Of a stretch of DNA of 37,027 bases, positions 15,133 to 24,056 are shown one piece after another; the stretch's first letter is position 1, and each line of letters opens with the position of its first letter. Where the stretch lies: contig JAAZIU010000041.1 in the NCBI GenBank assembly GCA_012800735.1, positions 1-37,027 of the forward strand. The letters run 5' to 3'. A program made the position numbers and the translations under genes. This DNA comes from Clostridiales bacterium. Lineage in GTDB: Bacteria > Bacillota > Clostridia > Oscillospirales > CAG-272. The notes beneath the pieces were generated by a model. It saw only the letters and a list, made by a program, of their open reading frames with translations. It did no database searches and was not told where the DNA came from.

Positions 15133-17715
15133 ATGAGAGAACTGAAGCTGCGATACAAAGCACCCGCGCCCGACACCGACGAAGGCTGGGAACAGCACTC
15201 ACTTCCCCTCGGCTGCGGGCGTTTCGGAGTCAGTGTTTTTGGTATTGTTGATTACGAAAGGTTGCAGATAACCGAAAACTCGGTGCTTACCCGCAATAAC
15301 CTTACCAACGCAGCTGAGCTGCGTATCTCCTTCCCACACACAATTTCTGAAGTCAATAATTATGAGCGTGATCTTATACTCGACAGCGCCACCGCTCACG
15401 TCCGCTACGACATCGACGAGGTTCACTTTGAGCGTGAATACTTTACTTCCTATCCCGACGCGGTGCTGGGCGCAAAACTGACCGCATCGAAAGCAGGCGC
15501 TTTGTCCTTCACCGCCGAATTGCAGATTCCTTTCATCGACGAATCGGGAGACCCGGACACCGCTCGTACCGGTGAGGTGTCTGTTTCGGGAAACGCCATT
15601 ATCGCTTCGTCTCACCTGGGCTGTTATAATATTAACCTTGCCTGCGGTCTGCGAATATTAACCGACGGCAGCGTAACTGCAGAAGACGGGAAACTCACCG
15701 TCTCGGGCGCTGCGTCTGCGGTACTATATTTCTCATGCGACACAAACTATCAACTCACTCCCGAGTGTTTTACCGCGCCTGACGATAAAAAAATACCCGA
15801 TTACGATCCGGCTCCCGATGTGGCTGCCATACTCGATCGCGCCGAGAGCTTGGGCATTGAAGGCTATGAAACGCTGAAAGCCGCCCATATCGCCGACTTT
15901 TCCGGATATTTCAGTCGTGTGACTCTAAATATCGGCGGAGAGGACGAGGATATCGTCGATAAGACCACCGACGAATTGCTCTTTTATCACCGTTACGAAC
16001 GCCCCAGCCGCTACCTCGAACAGCTATACTACCAATTCGGGCGCTACCTGCTTATCTGTTCATCTCGTGACGGTGAGCTGCCGCCCAACTTGCAGGGTAT
16101 ATGGAATTGTCATAAAAAATCCCCCTGGGGCAGCGGTTATTGGCATAACATCAATGTGCAGATGAACTATTGGCCGGTTTTCTCAACCAATCTCGCCGAA
16201 CTTTTCAAGTCATACAGCGACTTTAACCACGCCTTCCGTCCCAAAGCCGAAGAGACGGCTGCCGAATATGCGGAAAAATTGGGACTCGCCGAAGAGGGCG
16301 TGACCGACTACGGCTGGACTGTTGGTACCGCCGTATATCCCTATTTCTTCGGCGGTATGCCCGGCGGGCATTCGGGTCCGGGTACGGCAGCCTTAACTTC
16401 AAAACTATTCACCGACTGGTGGGAGTTCACCCGCGACCGCGAGGTGCTTGAGAAATATGTCTATCCCACCGTGCACGGCGTAAGCAAATCCCTTGTGCGC
16501 TCCGTCGGCGAATACGACGGCGAATATCTGTCGGTTTTCTCGGCGTCTCCCGAACAGGTAGTCCGCGCTCGTCTGCCTGAACCGGGTGAGCAATACCTCT
16601 GGAACAGCGATATCTGGAAATACTACGAAACCGTGGGCTGCGCATTTGACCAGCAGTTAATCCATGAAAACGGCGCAGATGATATCCGTCTCGCCGCCGA
16701 ACTTAGCTATCGTGACGATGTCACCGACACTATAACCGGTCAGCTTGGGCATTACCATCCCGTTGAAATCGGACTTGACGGACAGATAAAAGAATACCGG
16801 GAGGAGGGACATTACGGCGAAATAGGCGAAACTGACCACCGCCACATATCACAGCTTGTGGGTCTCATGCCGGGAACGATAATCAACCGCGACACTCCCG
16901 CCTGGATCGACTCGGCGCGGCGGACTCTTGACTTTCGAACCGACCGCTCCACCGGCTGGGCGCTGGCTCATCGTCTTAACTCCTGGGCGAGATGCTTCGA
17001 CGGCGCCCGCGCCTACCGTTTGCTTAGCAATCTCATCGGCGAGCGCACTTTCAATAACCTTTGGGACTCTCATCCGCCTTTCCAGATAGACGGCAACTTC
17101 GGCGGCACTTCAGGGGTCACCGAGATGCTGCTGCAAAGCCACAACGGCTGTATCGATATCCTTCCGGCTCTGCCGCCCGACTGGCCCGACGGCTCTTTTA
17201 CCGGTCTCTGCGCCCGCGGGAATTTCACCGTGGATGTTAAGTGGAGCGGCTGCCGCGCTGACTTTATCTGCATTACATCAAACTGCGGCGAGTCTCTGAA
17301 GCTCTACTATCCGGGCATCGCCGGTGCATCTGTCAGCAGCGGCGGAAAAGACATAGTATATAGTACAGACGGCATAAATATAATAACTTTCGATACCGAG
17401 CCGGGCTGCAAATATATTATTACCGATATTCCTGCTGTACGCCGCACCGCCGCGCCGTCTATGGCTTCGGTTCGCGGAGCTGTCCCTCACCTTGTCTGGC
17501 AGCCCTCTGCCGACAAAAATGTAACATACAATATCTACGCTTCTGTAAACAGCTCACCCGACTATTCCCTTGTGGCTTCGGGGCTGCGGGCGGTTGAATT
17601 AATAGATTTCTCCTACAAACCCACACCCGGAGGTTATACCATGTACCGCATCACCGCCGTCGCGCCCGACGCTCTTGAAAGCGACGGCGTAACCTGCGTG
17701 ATTACCGACAAATAA
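15133..17715 (+). CDS. GH95 family alpha-L-fucosidase / alpha-L-galactosidase
   Basis: An 860-residue glycosidase with full GH95 architecture: N-terminal beta-sandwich (GWEQHSLPLGCGRFGVSVFG), linker, and (alpha/alpha)6 barrel from about residue 290. Family hallmarks are LPPNLQGIWN, the Asn-x-Asn pair N339/N341 in HNINVQMNYW, Glu554 in GQIKEYREE, HRHISQLVGLMPG, GWALAHRLNSWARCFDGARA and Asp653 in FQIDGNFGGTSG. By analogy with the bifidobacterial enzyme, Glu554 is the general acid, and an Asn activated by Asp653 serves as base in an inverting mechanism releasing fucose or L-galactose. After the GH95 domain, about 90 residues (from near 770) look like a fibronectin type III module (VTYNIYASVN, GGYTMYRITAVA). 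There is no signal peptide, so it acts on imported oligosaccharides. It is a single-gene unit with its own promoter. Confidence 0.95.
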   Translation: MRELKLRYKAPAPDTDEGWEQHSLPLGCGRFGVSVFGIVDYERLQITENSVLTRNNLTNAAELRISFPHTISEVNNYERDLILDSATAHVRYDIDEVHFEREYFTSYPDAVLGAKLTASKAGALSFTAELQIPFIDESGDPDTARTGEVSVSGNAIIASSHLGCYNINLACGLRILTDGSVTAEDGKLTVSGAASAVLYFSCDTNYQLTPECFTAPDDKKIPDYDPAPDVAAILDRAESLGIEGYETLKAAHIADFSGYFSRVTLNIGGEDEDIVDKTTDELLFYHRYERPSRYLEQLYYQFGRYLLICSSRDGELPPNLQGIWNCHKKSPWGSGYWHNINVQMNYWPVFSTNLAELFKSYSDFNHAFRPKAEETAAEYAEKLGLAEEGVTDYGWTVGTAVYPYFFGGMPGGHSGPGTAALTSKLFTDWWEFTRDREVLEKYVYPTVHGVSKSLVRSVGEYDGEYLSVFSASPEQVVRARLPEPGEQYLWNSDIWKYYETVGCAFDQQLIHENGADDIRLAAELSYRDDVTDTITGQLGHYHPVEIGLDGQIKEYREEGHYGEIGETDHRHISQLVGLMPGTIINRDTPAWIDSARRTLDFRTDRSTGWALAHRLNSWARCFDGARAYRLLSNLIGERTFNNLWDSHPPFQIDGNFGGTSGVTEMLLQSHNGCIDILPALPPDWPDGSFTGLCARGNFTVDVKWSGCRADFICITSNCGESLKLYYPGIAGASVSSGGKDIVYSTDGINIITFDTEPGCKYIITDIPAVRRTAAPSMASVRGAVPHLVWQPSADKNVTYNIYASVNSSPDYSLVASGLRAVELIDFSYKPTPGGYTMYRITAVAPDALESDGVTCVITDK

Positions 17716-18051
17716 AGGCAGATAAACAGAGATTGAACCTTTCGGGCGCTCAAAAAAAGCGATATTTTCTGCGGTTGTTTCTATGTAAATGGCTGCTGCA
17801 GGCGAACGGATTGGTTTATCCGAAATATTTACCGGCCGCTGAAATTTTTCACCCCGCCATATGAAACGCTGGGCAGTTTAAGCAAACGGTTGAAGAAAAT
17901 GTACAGCTGTGTAAAATTGAGCCATGGCAAGTCAGTAGCCTGGTTTATCTGCCGCAAAGGTTGACAGATTAACCCACGGTTATATGCCCGTTGTCCGACA
18001 GTTCGGATAGCGCCGGAGACGGAGGCGCCGAAAAAGTCAGTCAGAACTAAA
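17716..18051. other. intergenic stretch without recognised gene
   Basis: About 340 bases between two convergent genes. A forward frame is open for 75 codons (17737-17961), and the reverse strand also has an open stretch over part of it, but neither has a start with a ribosome binding site and neither resembles a family I know. It could be the relic of a lost gene or insertion. Confidence 0.4.
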
Positions 18052-18091
18052 AAACCGTTCCTTACGGAAGAAATTCCACAGGGAACGGTTT
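18052..18091 (-). terminator. terminator between convergent genes, best on reverse strand
   Basis: AAACCGTTCC pairs perfectly with GGAACGGTTT around a 20-base loop that has a smaller inner repeat. On the reverse strand the stem is followed by a T6 run (A run at 18049-18054), making it the likely terminator of the GH36-like gene; forward it has only a T-rich tail. Confidence 0.75.
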
Positions 18092-18098
18092 AATTTAT

Positions 18099-20399
18099 TT
18101 ACTTTATCCAGATAATCTCCGAGCCGCATTCCTGCTCTATCGTAACTTCAATTCCGGCGCTCATCAGTTCCGCGCCGGTTCTTGATGCGTTCTGTTCCGG
18201 CCTGTCTTCAAATTCGAGCGAATATGTTGCATCGGGTTCAAGACCGCGCAGGACGATGTTTTTTACCGCTCCCTCGCTGTCTGTCGGCTTGAACAGGAAA
18301 ACAACTCCCTTGATTTCGTTCGGACTGTCGGGGTCGGCATATTGAATTCCGTCCCAGTGAACATTGTCGGGGCGGGGAAGGATATGATAAAGCTCGCCGT
18401 CGCGCTGGATAGGCTTTACTTTCTCGATATACATATTGAGATATTTCGTATAATATTCGTTGAGATTGAATTGTAGCTTCCCATCGGCGGGACCGCTCCA
18501 GCTTCCGAACATCGGAACGCCGATAATGATGCTGCGCATACCGTAGTCTTTGTCGCCCGGTTCGTCGTAGAATTGACTCTCCCGGCAGAAGGTGTCGGGG
18601 TTGCAGGGAAGCTGTATCTGCGTCGGATGCAAGCAGTAGGAGGTGTCGTAGAAGGTGGTGCGCAGACTGTTATAGTTTGCCGAGTCATCGTTGTTTATTA
18701 CTACCGCGCGCGTCATTGTTATGAAATCCTTCATGCTGCCGCCGCTGCTGCATGATTCGTAACGGAAACCTTCGACGTTCGCGTAGAGATGGTCGACAAG
18801 CTCAAGAAATCCCACCGTGCACCAATACTGAACATCATTGCCGTTGGAATCGTGGCGGTTCTTTTTGTTCGAAACGGAGCATATCGGTTCAAAGTCGCTT
18901 CGCCATGTTCCGATGTTGTATTCCTTGAAGAGCTTCGTCATTGTCGTCTGCAAAAAATTTACGCAATCCTCATTTCCGAGATCGGCGGAGTGTCCGGAGG
19001 TTATTTTGCGGTTGGAGAACCATTCCGGATGACCGTTTTCGCCTATTGAGGTGAGAGCGTCTTCGGTTTCGGAGCGGGAATCGTGGAGCAGCCAGTAGAG
19101 CGTCCAATTAAGCCCCCTTTCTTTTGCGAGATTTCCGAATTCGCCCATGCTTGAACAGTTGTATGAATTAAGTACTCCTTGATATGCGGTATTGCGAAGC
19201 TTCCAATCTCCCTCAAGAGTTCTCGTCCATTCGTATGAATCCGGATCTCTGTCGTTTGACCACCACCCGTAATCCCACTTGATTGACTGTATGCCGAGTC
19301 CATCGACTTCAAGACCAATCTGCATATCCATTTGTGTAAACGGTTCGCTTTTGTTTTCCCTGAGGCATTTGGGCGCCTTTACATTGAAGAACCAGCGTTT
19401 GAGAAGATTGCTTCCGTCATCGACATCGCCTGTGTATGAGCCGAAATAGACCGTCGGTATATATAATGCGTCTCCCGAAGGAAGAATCGTATTGAAGTTT
19501 CCGCCGAGATTGACGCTGAGTTCAACGCCTCCCGCCGTTCCGTCCTCGAAATTGAAGCCGCTTGCCTTTACGCGGCCGCTCGACCATTCCATCGCGGCGA
19601 AGACTCCCTGCCTTGAGTTGTCGTCGACATAGATTATCGGTATGAAGCCGCCCGAGTTGTGATCCTGAAAAGTCGAGACGTCGGCGACATATGTTTTGCC
19701 GACGGAGAGGGGTTCTGTGTATATGCCGCTTCCGGGGAATCTGTCAAAGCCTTCCGCTTCACCGCTCTCCTTGGCGATCCGCCATGCGTTGGGAACGGCG
19801 TCTGCACATACATTCGCAACGAAATAATCGCCGGGGAATACGCGGATATCATTTTCCGAATAGTTGATGATTTTCGCCGAAAATTCAAACGGACCATTTA
19901 TTTCGCAGGCTTTACAGGATATCATATACGCTGCGGCGGCTGCATCGTCTTCATAGTAGATGGAGAGTGTTCCGGAAGCTCCGCCGGAGAACGAAGCTCC
20001 CGCGTATTTCCATATATGATTCGAGGATGTTGTATCAAGCATATATTTTTTTGGGAGATTGAAATAAGCCGGTTCTTTTATCCATTCCTTGTCTGAACCT
20101 GCCGATTTGAACGAAGTGACGGCGGCTTTTCCGTCATCGCCGAGAGATATGGTGATAAGGCTGCTTGATGTGGAGAGTTCCCAAGACTTCGCGTTTTTGT
20201 CAAGTGAGACGAAGTCGGGCTTTATTCCTGCCGCTCCTCCGATAATCGGCTCGGTGTGTTCCGTATTTTCGCCGTTCCGGGGAACGGCGCCGTTCGGTTG
20301 CTCATTTTCGTTGTTCTTCGTTTCGGATGTGCAAGACGGCACAACGGCATACAGCATGAGTAAAGTCAGCAGAATCGACGAGAGAATCTTCCTTTTCAT
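18099..20399 (-). CDS. GH36-like alpha-galactosidase-type lipoprotein
   Basis: A lipoprotein of 766 residues (ATG at 20399, with AAAGGAAG upstream; an upstream in-frame ATG at 20453 would bury the signal peptide). The signal peptide MKRKILSSILLTLLMLYAVV ends in a lipobox PSC. After an N-terminal beta-supersandwich of about 330 residues comes a TIM barrel of clan GH-D: IKWDYGWWS, LNWTLYWLLH, the nucleophile candidate Asp502 in TWRSDFEP, FRYESCSSGG (compare the ENCASGG signature of GH36) and Asp571/Asp572 in VVINNDDSAN as acid/base. The spacing of about 70 residues between the two acids fits GH36. The enzyme is predicted to sit on the outer face of the membrane and release alpha-linked galactose or a related sugar. 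A solute-binding lipoprotein lies upstream on the same strand and may be cotranscribed. Confidence 0.85.
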   Translation of the reverse strand: MKRKILSSILLTLLMLYAVVPSCTSETKNNENEQPNGAVPRNGENTEHTEPIIGGAAGIKPDFVSLDKNAKSWELSTSSSLITISLGDDGKAAVTSFKSAGSDKEWIKEPAYFNLPKKYMLDTTSSNHIWKYAGASFSGGASGTLSIYYEDDAAAAAYMISCKACEINGPFEFSAKIINYSENDIRVFPGDYFVANVCADAVPNAWRIAKESGEAEGFDRFPGSGIYTEPLSVGKTYVADVSTFQDHNSGGFIPIIYVDDNSRQGVFAAMEWSSGRVKASGFNFEDGTAGGVELSVNLGGNFNTILPSGDALYIPTVYFGSYTGDVDDGSNLLKRWFFNVKAPKCLRENKSEPFTQMDMQIGLEVDGLGIQSIKWDYGWWSNDRDPDSYEWTRTLEGDWKLRNTAYQGVLNSYNCSSMGEFGNLAKERGLNWTLYWLLHDSRSETEDALTSIGENGHPEWFSNRKITSGHSADLGNEDCVNFLQTTMTKLFKEYNIGTWRSDFEPICSVSNKKNRHDSNGNDVQYWCTVGFLELVDHLYANVEGFRYESCSSGGSMKDFITMTRAVVINNDDSANYNSLRTTFYDTSYCLHPTQIQLPCNPDTFCRESQFYDEPGDKDYGMRSIIIGVPMFGSWSGPADGKLQFNLNEYYTKYLNMYIEKVKPIQRDGELYHILPRPDNVHWDGIQYADPDSPNEIKGVVFLFKPTDSEGAVKNIVLRGLEPDATYSLEFEDRPEQNASRTGAELMSAGIEVTIEQECGSEIIWIK

Positions 20400-20625
20400 A
20401 ACTTCCTTTCCGCCGAAAGTTCGCAACGGAAGCATCCGGCTAAGCAGTTCCATGTTGATATTTTATAAGCATTGCCGTCAGGCGAAGATACTTACTATTA
20501 TGCTTAACTAAAATACCAAAGGAATTAATATACGATATAAAAATTGATAATAATTCACGCTAATGATTATATCTCCGGCAACAGTAACCGTCGCAGTTAT
20601 TTCACCGTGCCGGTTGTTTTTCTAT

Positions 20626-22095
20626 TTATTGTCCTGCGAAACAGTCTATGGTCTCCTGTATGGCGGCGACCAATTTGCTCTCCCTGGAAGCTGCGAAGGA
20701 GGCGATGTCGGTGTTGCCCTTGCCGATACGTGTCGACAGGTCACCGGCGAAGTTTGCCCAGCCGTAGACATTGGCAAGCGAAGCCTTGCCGTTGGCGAAG
20801 ATTATATCAAGCATCTCCTGTGACTCTTTGTCCTGGATGCGCTTGAAGTCGAGGGTTACATCGAAGTAGGTTTGACGTACCGTTTTCAGAGAATATGCGC
20901 AGAGATTCTCGGCTACCACGCCGGTACGTTCAAGGTCGGTGTTTGTGACAGGAATACCCATAGCCGGCGCGCCTCTGTAGATATATGAATAATACTCGTC
21001 CTGCGCTTCGTCGTATTTCGGAACCGGTATTATGCCTATCTCAAATTCGCAGTCGCGGTAGAGCCCGAGCGCTCCGAGGGGTTCAACGAAGAATATCAGC
21101 CGTCCGAGACCGAACATCGTATTTACGGTACGGTCAAGACTGCCTATACCCTTGGTGTCGCCGTTGCAAACAAGATTTTTGTCGCCAAAAATCTTCTCGG
21201 CTACCGTAGTGTATCGCGTGATAAAACGGTCGTCAAGTCCGTTCCATACCGGCAGATTATTTGAATCTCGTTCGACAATCTCAAGATCCGAGCCGGTAAT
21301 GAAGGATATTGCGTTATGATGGTGCATTCCGATTCCGAATTGGTCATCGGCGGTTACGGTTGAGTCGCCGTTCAGGTCAAGATAACCGGACTTGACGTAT
21401 TCGGACGCGCGGTCTATCGTCCAGCCGCCGCTGCTGACAATGTCATAAGGAGTTTCAAGTCCCACGCTTTCACATGCGGTGGTATTCATCAGCATTCCGC
21501 AGTAGCACTCGTAATACATCAGATGCAAATCGCCGTAGAGATAATACAGCGGACTGCCGATGCGTATCGACTCGGTCGCCACCTGATTCCACCAGGGAGC
21601 GTCGGGGTTGAGTGAATTGATGCCTTTCATGTCAACTACATAGCCGTTCTGCGCGTGTACCGCTTCGAAAGAACCCTCGTTGAAGTAGATGTCGTAAACA
21701 TCATCGTTCGCCAGAACCGATTTTTTTAAAGCAGTGTCGTTATCATCCCAGCGAAGCTGCTGGATCTCGAAAGTTATGTTCAGAAGTTCGGCAACAATAG
21801 CATTTCGCTCATAGATAGCATCGTCCAGAACCTCGCCGGTAAGTCCTTCTTCTCCGAAAGAAGTATATGCGAAGTTGGACCAGTTATTGAGTATGCGGAA
21901 ATTATATCCGCCGAAGTCGCCGGTGGGAAGATCGTCATATATTGAAGTTGTGACTTCGGTCTCCGCAGCTGTATCGCCTGCCGTTGTTAATGCTTCATTC
22001 ACTGCCTCGTTTTCCGAACCGCCCCCGCAGGATACAAGGGCAGCCAATACAACCGCAATAAGCAGCAGTATGGAAGCAATTCTCGTGCTTTTCAT
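20626..22095 (-). CDS. solute-binding lipoprotein with embedded Ca-loop (copy 1)
   Basis: A 489-residue extracellular solute-binding lipoprotein from the ATG at 22095, which has a GGAGG site; the longer frame start at 22170 is rejected. The signal peptide ends LAALVSC, followed by a Glu/Thr spacer. The mature protein opens with GGYNFRIL and has EVLDDAIYERNAIVAELLNI, PWWNQVATESIRIG, GGWTIDRASEYV and then DLNGDSTVTADDQFGIG (from residue 240), a calcium loop like that of EF-hands and dockerins. It ends with FEIGIIPVPKYDEAQDEYYS. The family binds sugars for ABC import, but no permease or ATPase lies nearby. Three paralogues occur in this window. It probably forms a unit with the GH36-like gene 226 bases downstream. 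Confidence 0.88.
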   Translation of the reverse strand: MKSTRIASILLLIAVVLAALVSCGGGSENEAVNEALTTAGDTAAETEVTTSIYDDLPTGDFGGYNFRILNNWSNFAYTSFGEEGLTGEVLDDAIYERNAIVAELLNITFEIQQLRWDDNDTALKKSVLANDDVYDIYFNEGSFEAVHAQNGYVVDMKGINSLNPDAPWWNQVATESIRIGSPLYYLYGDLHLMYYECYCGMLMNTTACESVGLETPYDIVSSGGWTIDRASEYVKSGYLDLNGDSTVTADDQFGIGMHHHNAISFITGSDLEIVERDSNNLPVWNGLDDRFITRYTTVAEKIFGDKNLVCNGDTKGIGSLDRTVNTMFGLGRLIFFVEPLGALGLYRDCEFEIGIIPVPKYDEAQDEYYSYIYRGAPAMGIPVTNTDLERTGVVAENLCAYSLKTVRQTYFDVTLDFKRIQDKESQEMLDIIFANGKASLANVYGWANFAGDLSTRIGKGNTDIASFAASRESKLVAAIQETIDCFAGQ

Positions 22096-22135
22096 TTTCA
22101 ACCTCCGTGATAATAATCTAATGTAATTATATTTT

Positions 22136-22164
22136 ATTATACACCAACATAAGGATAATTGCAA
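22136..22164 (-). promoter_or_regulatory. promoter for reverse solute-binding lipoprotein
   Basis: On the reverse strand TTGCAA (22164-22159), a 17-base spacer and TATAAT (22141-22136), about 40 bases before the ATG at 22095. It is divergent from the promoter at 22204. Confidence 0.65.
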
Positions 22165-22203
22165 GAACAATAGAAAGTTTTACAATAATCTGACGACAAC
22201 TTG

Positions 22204-22232
22204 ATGACAACATAAACAAGATATGTTATAAT
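22204..22232 (+). promoter_or_regulatory. promoter for forward solute-binding lipoprotein
   Basis: ATGACA (22204-22209), a 17-base spacer and TATAAT (22227-22232). The leader to the ATG at 22361 would be about 120 bases and contains a small GC-rich hairpin (CCCCCT at 22278-22283 pairing with AGGGGG at 22291-22296). GACGACAAC and GATGACAAC (22192-22210) form a near repeat over the -35, a possible operator. Confidence 0.55.
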
Positions 22233-22360
22233 TTATTTAAATTGTTATACTTATATTTTCTTCCGCTAACCTAATAACCCCCTTGTTGACAGGGGGCGCT
22301 ATAATACATAAATAAATAGCATCTGACTCGGGAATGCAAAAATTAAACAGAGGTGTTAAG

Positions 22361-23854
22361 ATGAAGGCTAAGAGAATTCCCTGCCTGCTGATAGCGGTGC
22401 TGATGACCGCTGTAACTATTGCGCACTGCGGCTTGGAAGGCGACAAAACTGCGGTTACCACAACTGCGGCAGAGATCACGGCGGCTCCCGAAATCACAGA
22501 GACCTCACTTTTTATGAACGACGACCTGCCGGAGCTTGATTTCGAAGGCGCCGAGGTTAAGGTTTTCTGCTGGGAGAGCTGGGATCAAGCCGAGTTCTTC
22601 GTTGAGGAGGATACGGGCGAGATACTCGACTCTGTTATATACGAACGCAACTTAAAGGTTGAGGAACGGCTGAATATAGACCTTGTCTGGGTGATGAAGC
22701 CTCGCGGGTCGTCCGCCTACGGCTCTGATCTTAAAAACGCCATGGTGGCTCAGAATTTTTCGGGTGATTTGATATACGATCTGGTGGCATGCTACGGAGC
22801 GCGGGTCGCATCCTGCGCCGTGGACGGTCATCTCTCAAATCTCAACGATGCTCCGTATATGGATCTGAGCAAACCCTGGTATTCCGAATCGGCAATAGCC
22901 GCCGGTCAGTTGGGCAAGGGCTTCAACTACGTGTTTGCCGGTGACATTTCCTACAACTATCTGTCGCGTATGTCGGGGATATTTTTCAACCGAGGCATGA
23001 TAAACGATTTCGGTCTTGAAGACCCCTACAAGCTTGTTCTTGACGGCAAATGGACCATCGACAAACTGCACGAGATGATAGACGGCACCTATGTCGACCT
23101 GAACGGAAACGGCAAAGCTGATAAGGACGATCAATTTGGTATTATGACGGCATCCGACCAGATGAATACTCTTTACTATGGCACAGGTTCCCATTTTATA
23201 AGTCTTGACGAAAACGGCGCGCCCCGACTCAGCGACGACATCTTCTCGGAGCGCACCATGATGATCATCGAGAAATATCTCGGCGTTTTCGCCGATCCCG
23301 CCGCTTTCAAACACCCCACGGTTGACGACACAACAATCTTTGATACCGGTCGCAGTCTTTTCTACATCTATCCGCTTGGGCATGTAAACGACGCCACTCT
23401 CCGCGACTCCCAGATAACCTACGGCTTTATTCCGCAGCCCAAACCGGATGAAAACGAAGATAAATATCACGCGTCGGTAACAAACGCGGTCACCCTTTTT
23501 GGTATACCGCTGGTAGTAGAGTCGATGGATCGAGCATCTGCGCTTGCCGAGTGTCTTTCTTCAGAGGGTTACCGTCTGGTTTCTCCCGCCGTCTTTGAAA
23601 TAGTATATAAAGTGAAGTATAACTACTCCGAAGGCAGCGAGCAGTCAGAGATATTCGACATGATGCGTCAGAACGTAGTTTTTGACTTCGGAAAGCTCTT
23701 TATGGATTCCTTCGCCGGTTTTACAAACGGGGTAATCAGCGAAACTCTCTGGAGCGGCAAAAACAAATACGCCTCTGTTGTAGCTTCCAAGCGCGAGTCC
23801 TGGGAGAACACTCTGCAGAAGATCATAGAGAATCTGACTGCCGTGAAAAATTAA
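22361..23854 (+). CDS. solute-binding lipoprotein with embedded Ca-loop (copy 2)
   Basis: A 497-residue lipoprotein from the ATG at 22361, with GAGGTG just upstream; the frame start at 22334 is rejected because the signal peptide MKAKRIPCLLIAVLMTAVTI starts here. The lipobox is IAHC, then a Thr/Glu-rich tether. Shared family marks are FEGAEVKVFCWE, DTGEILDSVIYERNLKVEER, KPWYSESAIAAG, DGKWTIDKLHEMI and the calcium loop DLNGNGKADKDDQFGI from residue 246, then TYGFIPQPKPDENEDKYHAS. It binds an unknown solute, probably an oligosaccharide, at the cell surface. It is divergent from copy 1 across a 265-base region and ends before a strong terminator. Confidence 0.87.
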   Translation: MKAKRIPCLLIAVLMTAVTIAHCGLEGDKTAVTTTAAEITAAPEITETSLFMNDDLPELDFEGAEVKVFCWESWDQAEFFVEEDTGEILDSVIYERNLKVEERLNIDLVWVMKPRGSSAYGSDLKNAMVAQNFSGDLIYDLVACYGARVASCAVDGHLSNLNDAPYMDLSKPWYSESAIAAGQLGKGFNYVFAGDISYNYLSRMSGIFFNRGMINDFGLEDPYKLVLDGKWTIDKLHEMIDGTYVDLNGNGKADKDDQFGIMTASDQMNTLYYGTGSHFISLDENGAPRLSDDIFSERTMMIIEKYLGVFADPAAFKHPTVDDTTIFDTGRSLFYIYPLGHVNDATLRDSQITYGFIPQPKPDENEDKYHASVTNAVTLFGIPLVVESMDRASALAECLSSEGYRLVSPAVFEIVYKVKYNYSEGSEQSEIFDMMRQNVVFDFGKLFMDSFAGFTNGVISETLWSGKNKYASVVASKRESWENTLQKIIENLTAVKN

Positions 23855-23906
23855 GGCGTATTCAAATATCATTAATTTCACCTTTGAAAGGTTTGGGAAT
23901 CACCGG

Positions 23907-23943
23907 AAAAGCCGGATAAACACATGATTTATCCGGCTTTTTT
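23907..23943 (+). terminator. strong rho-independent terminator
   Basis: AAAAGCCGGATAAA pairs with TTTATCCGGCTTTT over a 7-base loop and runs into T6. It closes the solute-binding lipoprotein unit. Confidence 0.92.
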
Positions 23944-23994
23944 ATGTTTTAAATTAATATTTCCATGATACTCCGCAGCACCCCGCATTCATGC

Positions 23995-24023
23995 TTGACA
24001 ATAGAAAAACCGCGTAGTATAAT
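23995..24023 (+). promoter_or_regulatory. perfect consensus sigma-A promoter
   Basis: TTGACA (23995-24000), exactly 17 bases, TATAAT (24018-24023). It drives the oxidoreductase at 24057, whose site AAAGGA lies about 10 bases before the ATG. One of the best promoter matches in the window. Confidence 0.88.
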
Positions 24024-24056
24024 AAACAAAAACGATATAACAAAGGAAATGTAATC

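Noticed and set aside
18838..20511. Several forward frames over the GH36-like gene
   Set aside because: They lie largely antisense to a gene with signal peptide and clan GH-D motifs, and show no domains of their own.
22286..22305. TTGACA and TATAAT close together
   Set aside because: The spacer is only 8 bases, far too short for a sigma-A promoter; the TTGACA lies within a small hairpin.
22835..23470. Reverse frame of 211 codons
   Set aside because: It lies within the coding region of solute-binding lipoprotein copy 2, whose signal peptide, calcium loop and family motifs are clear.
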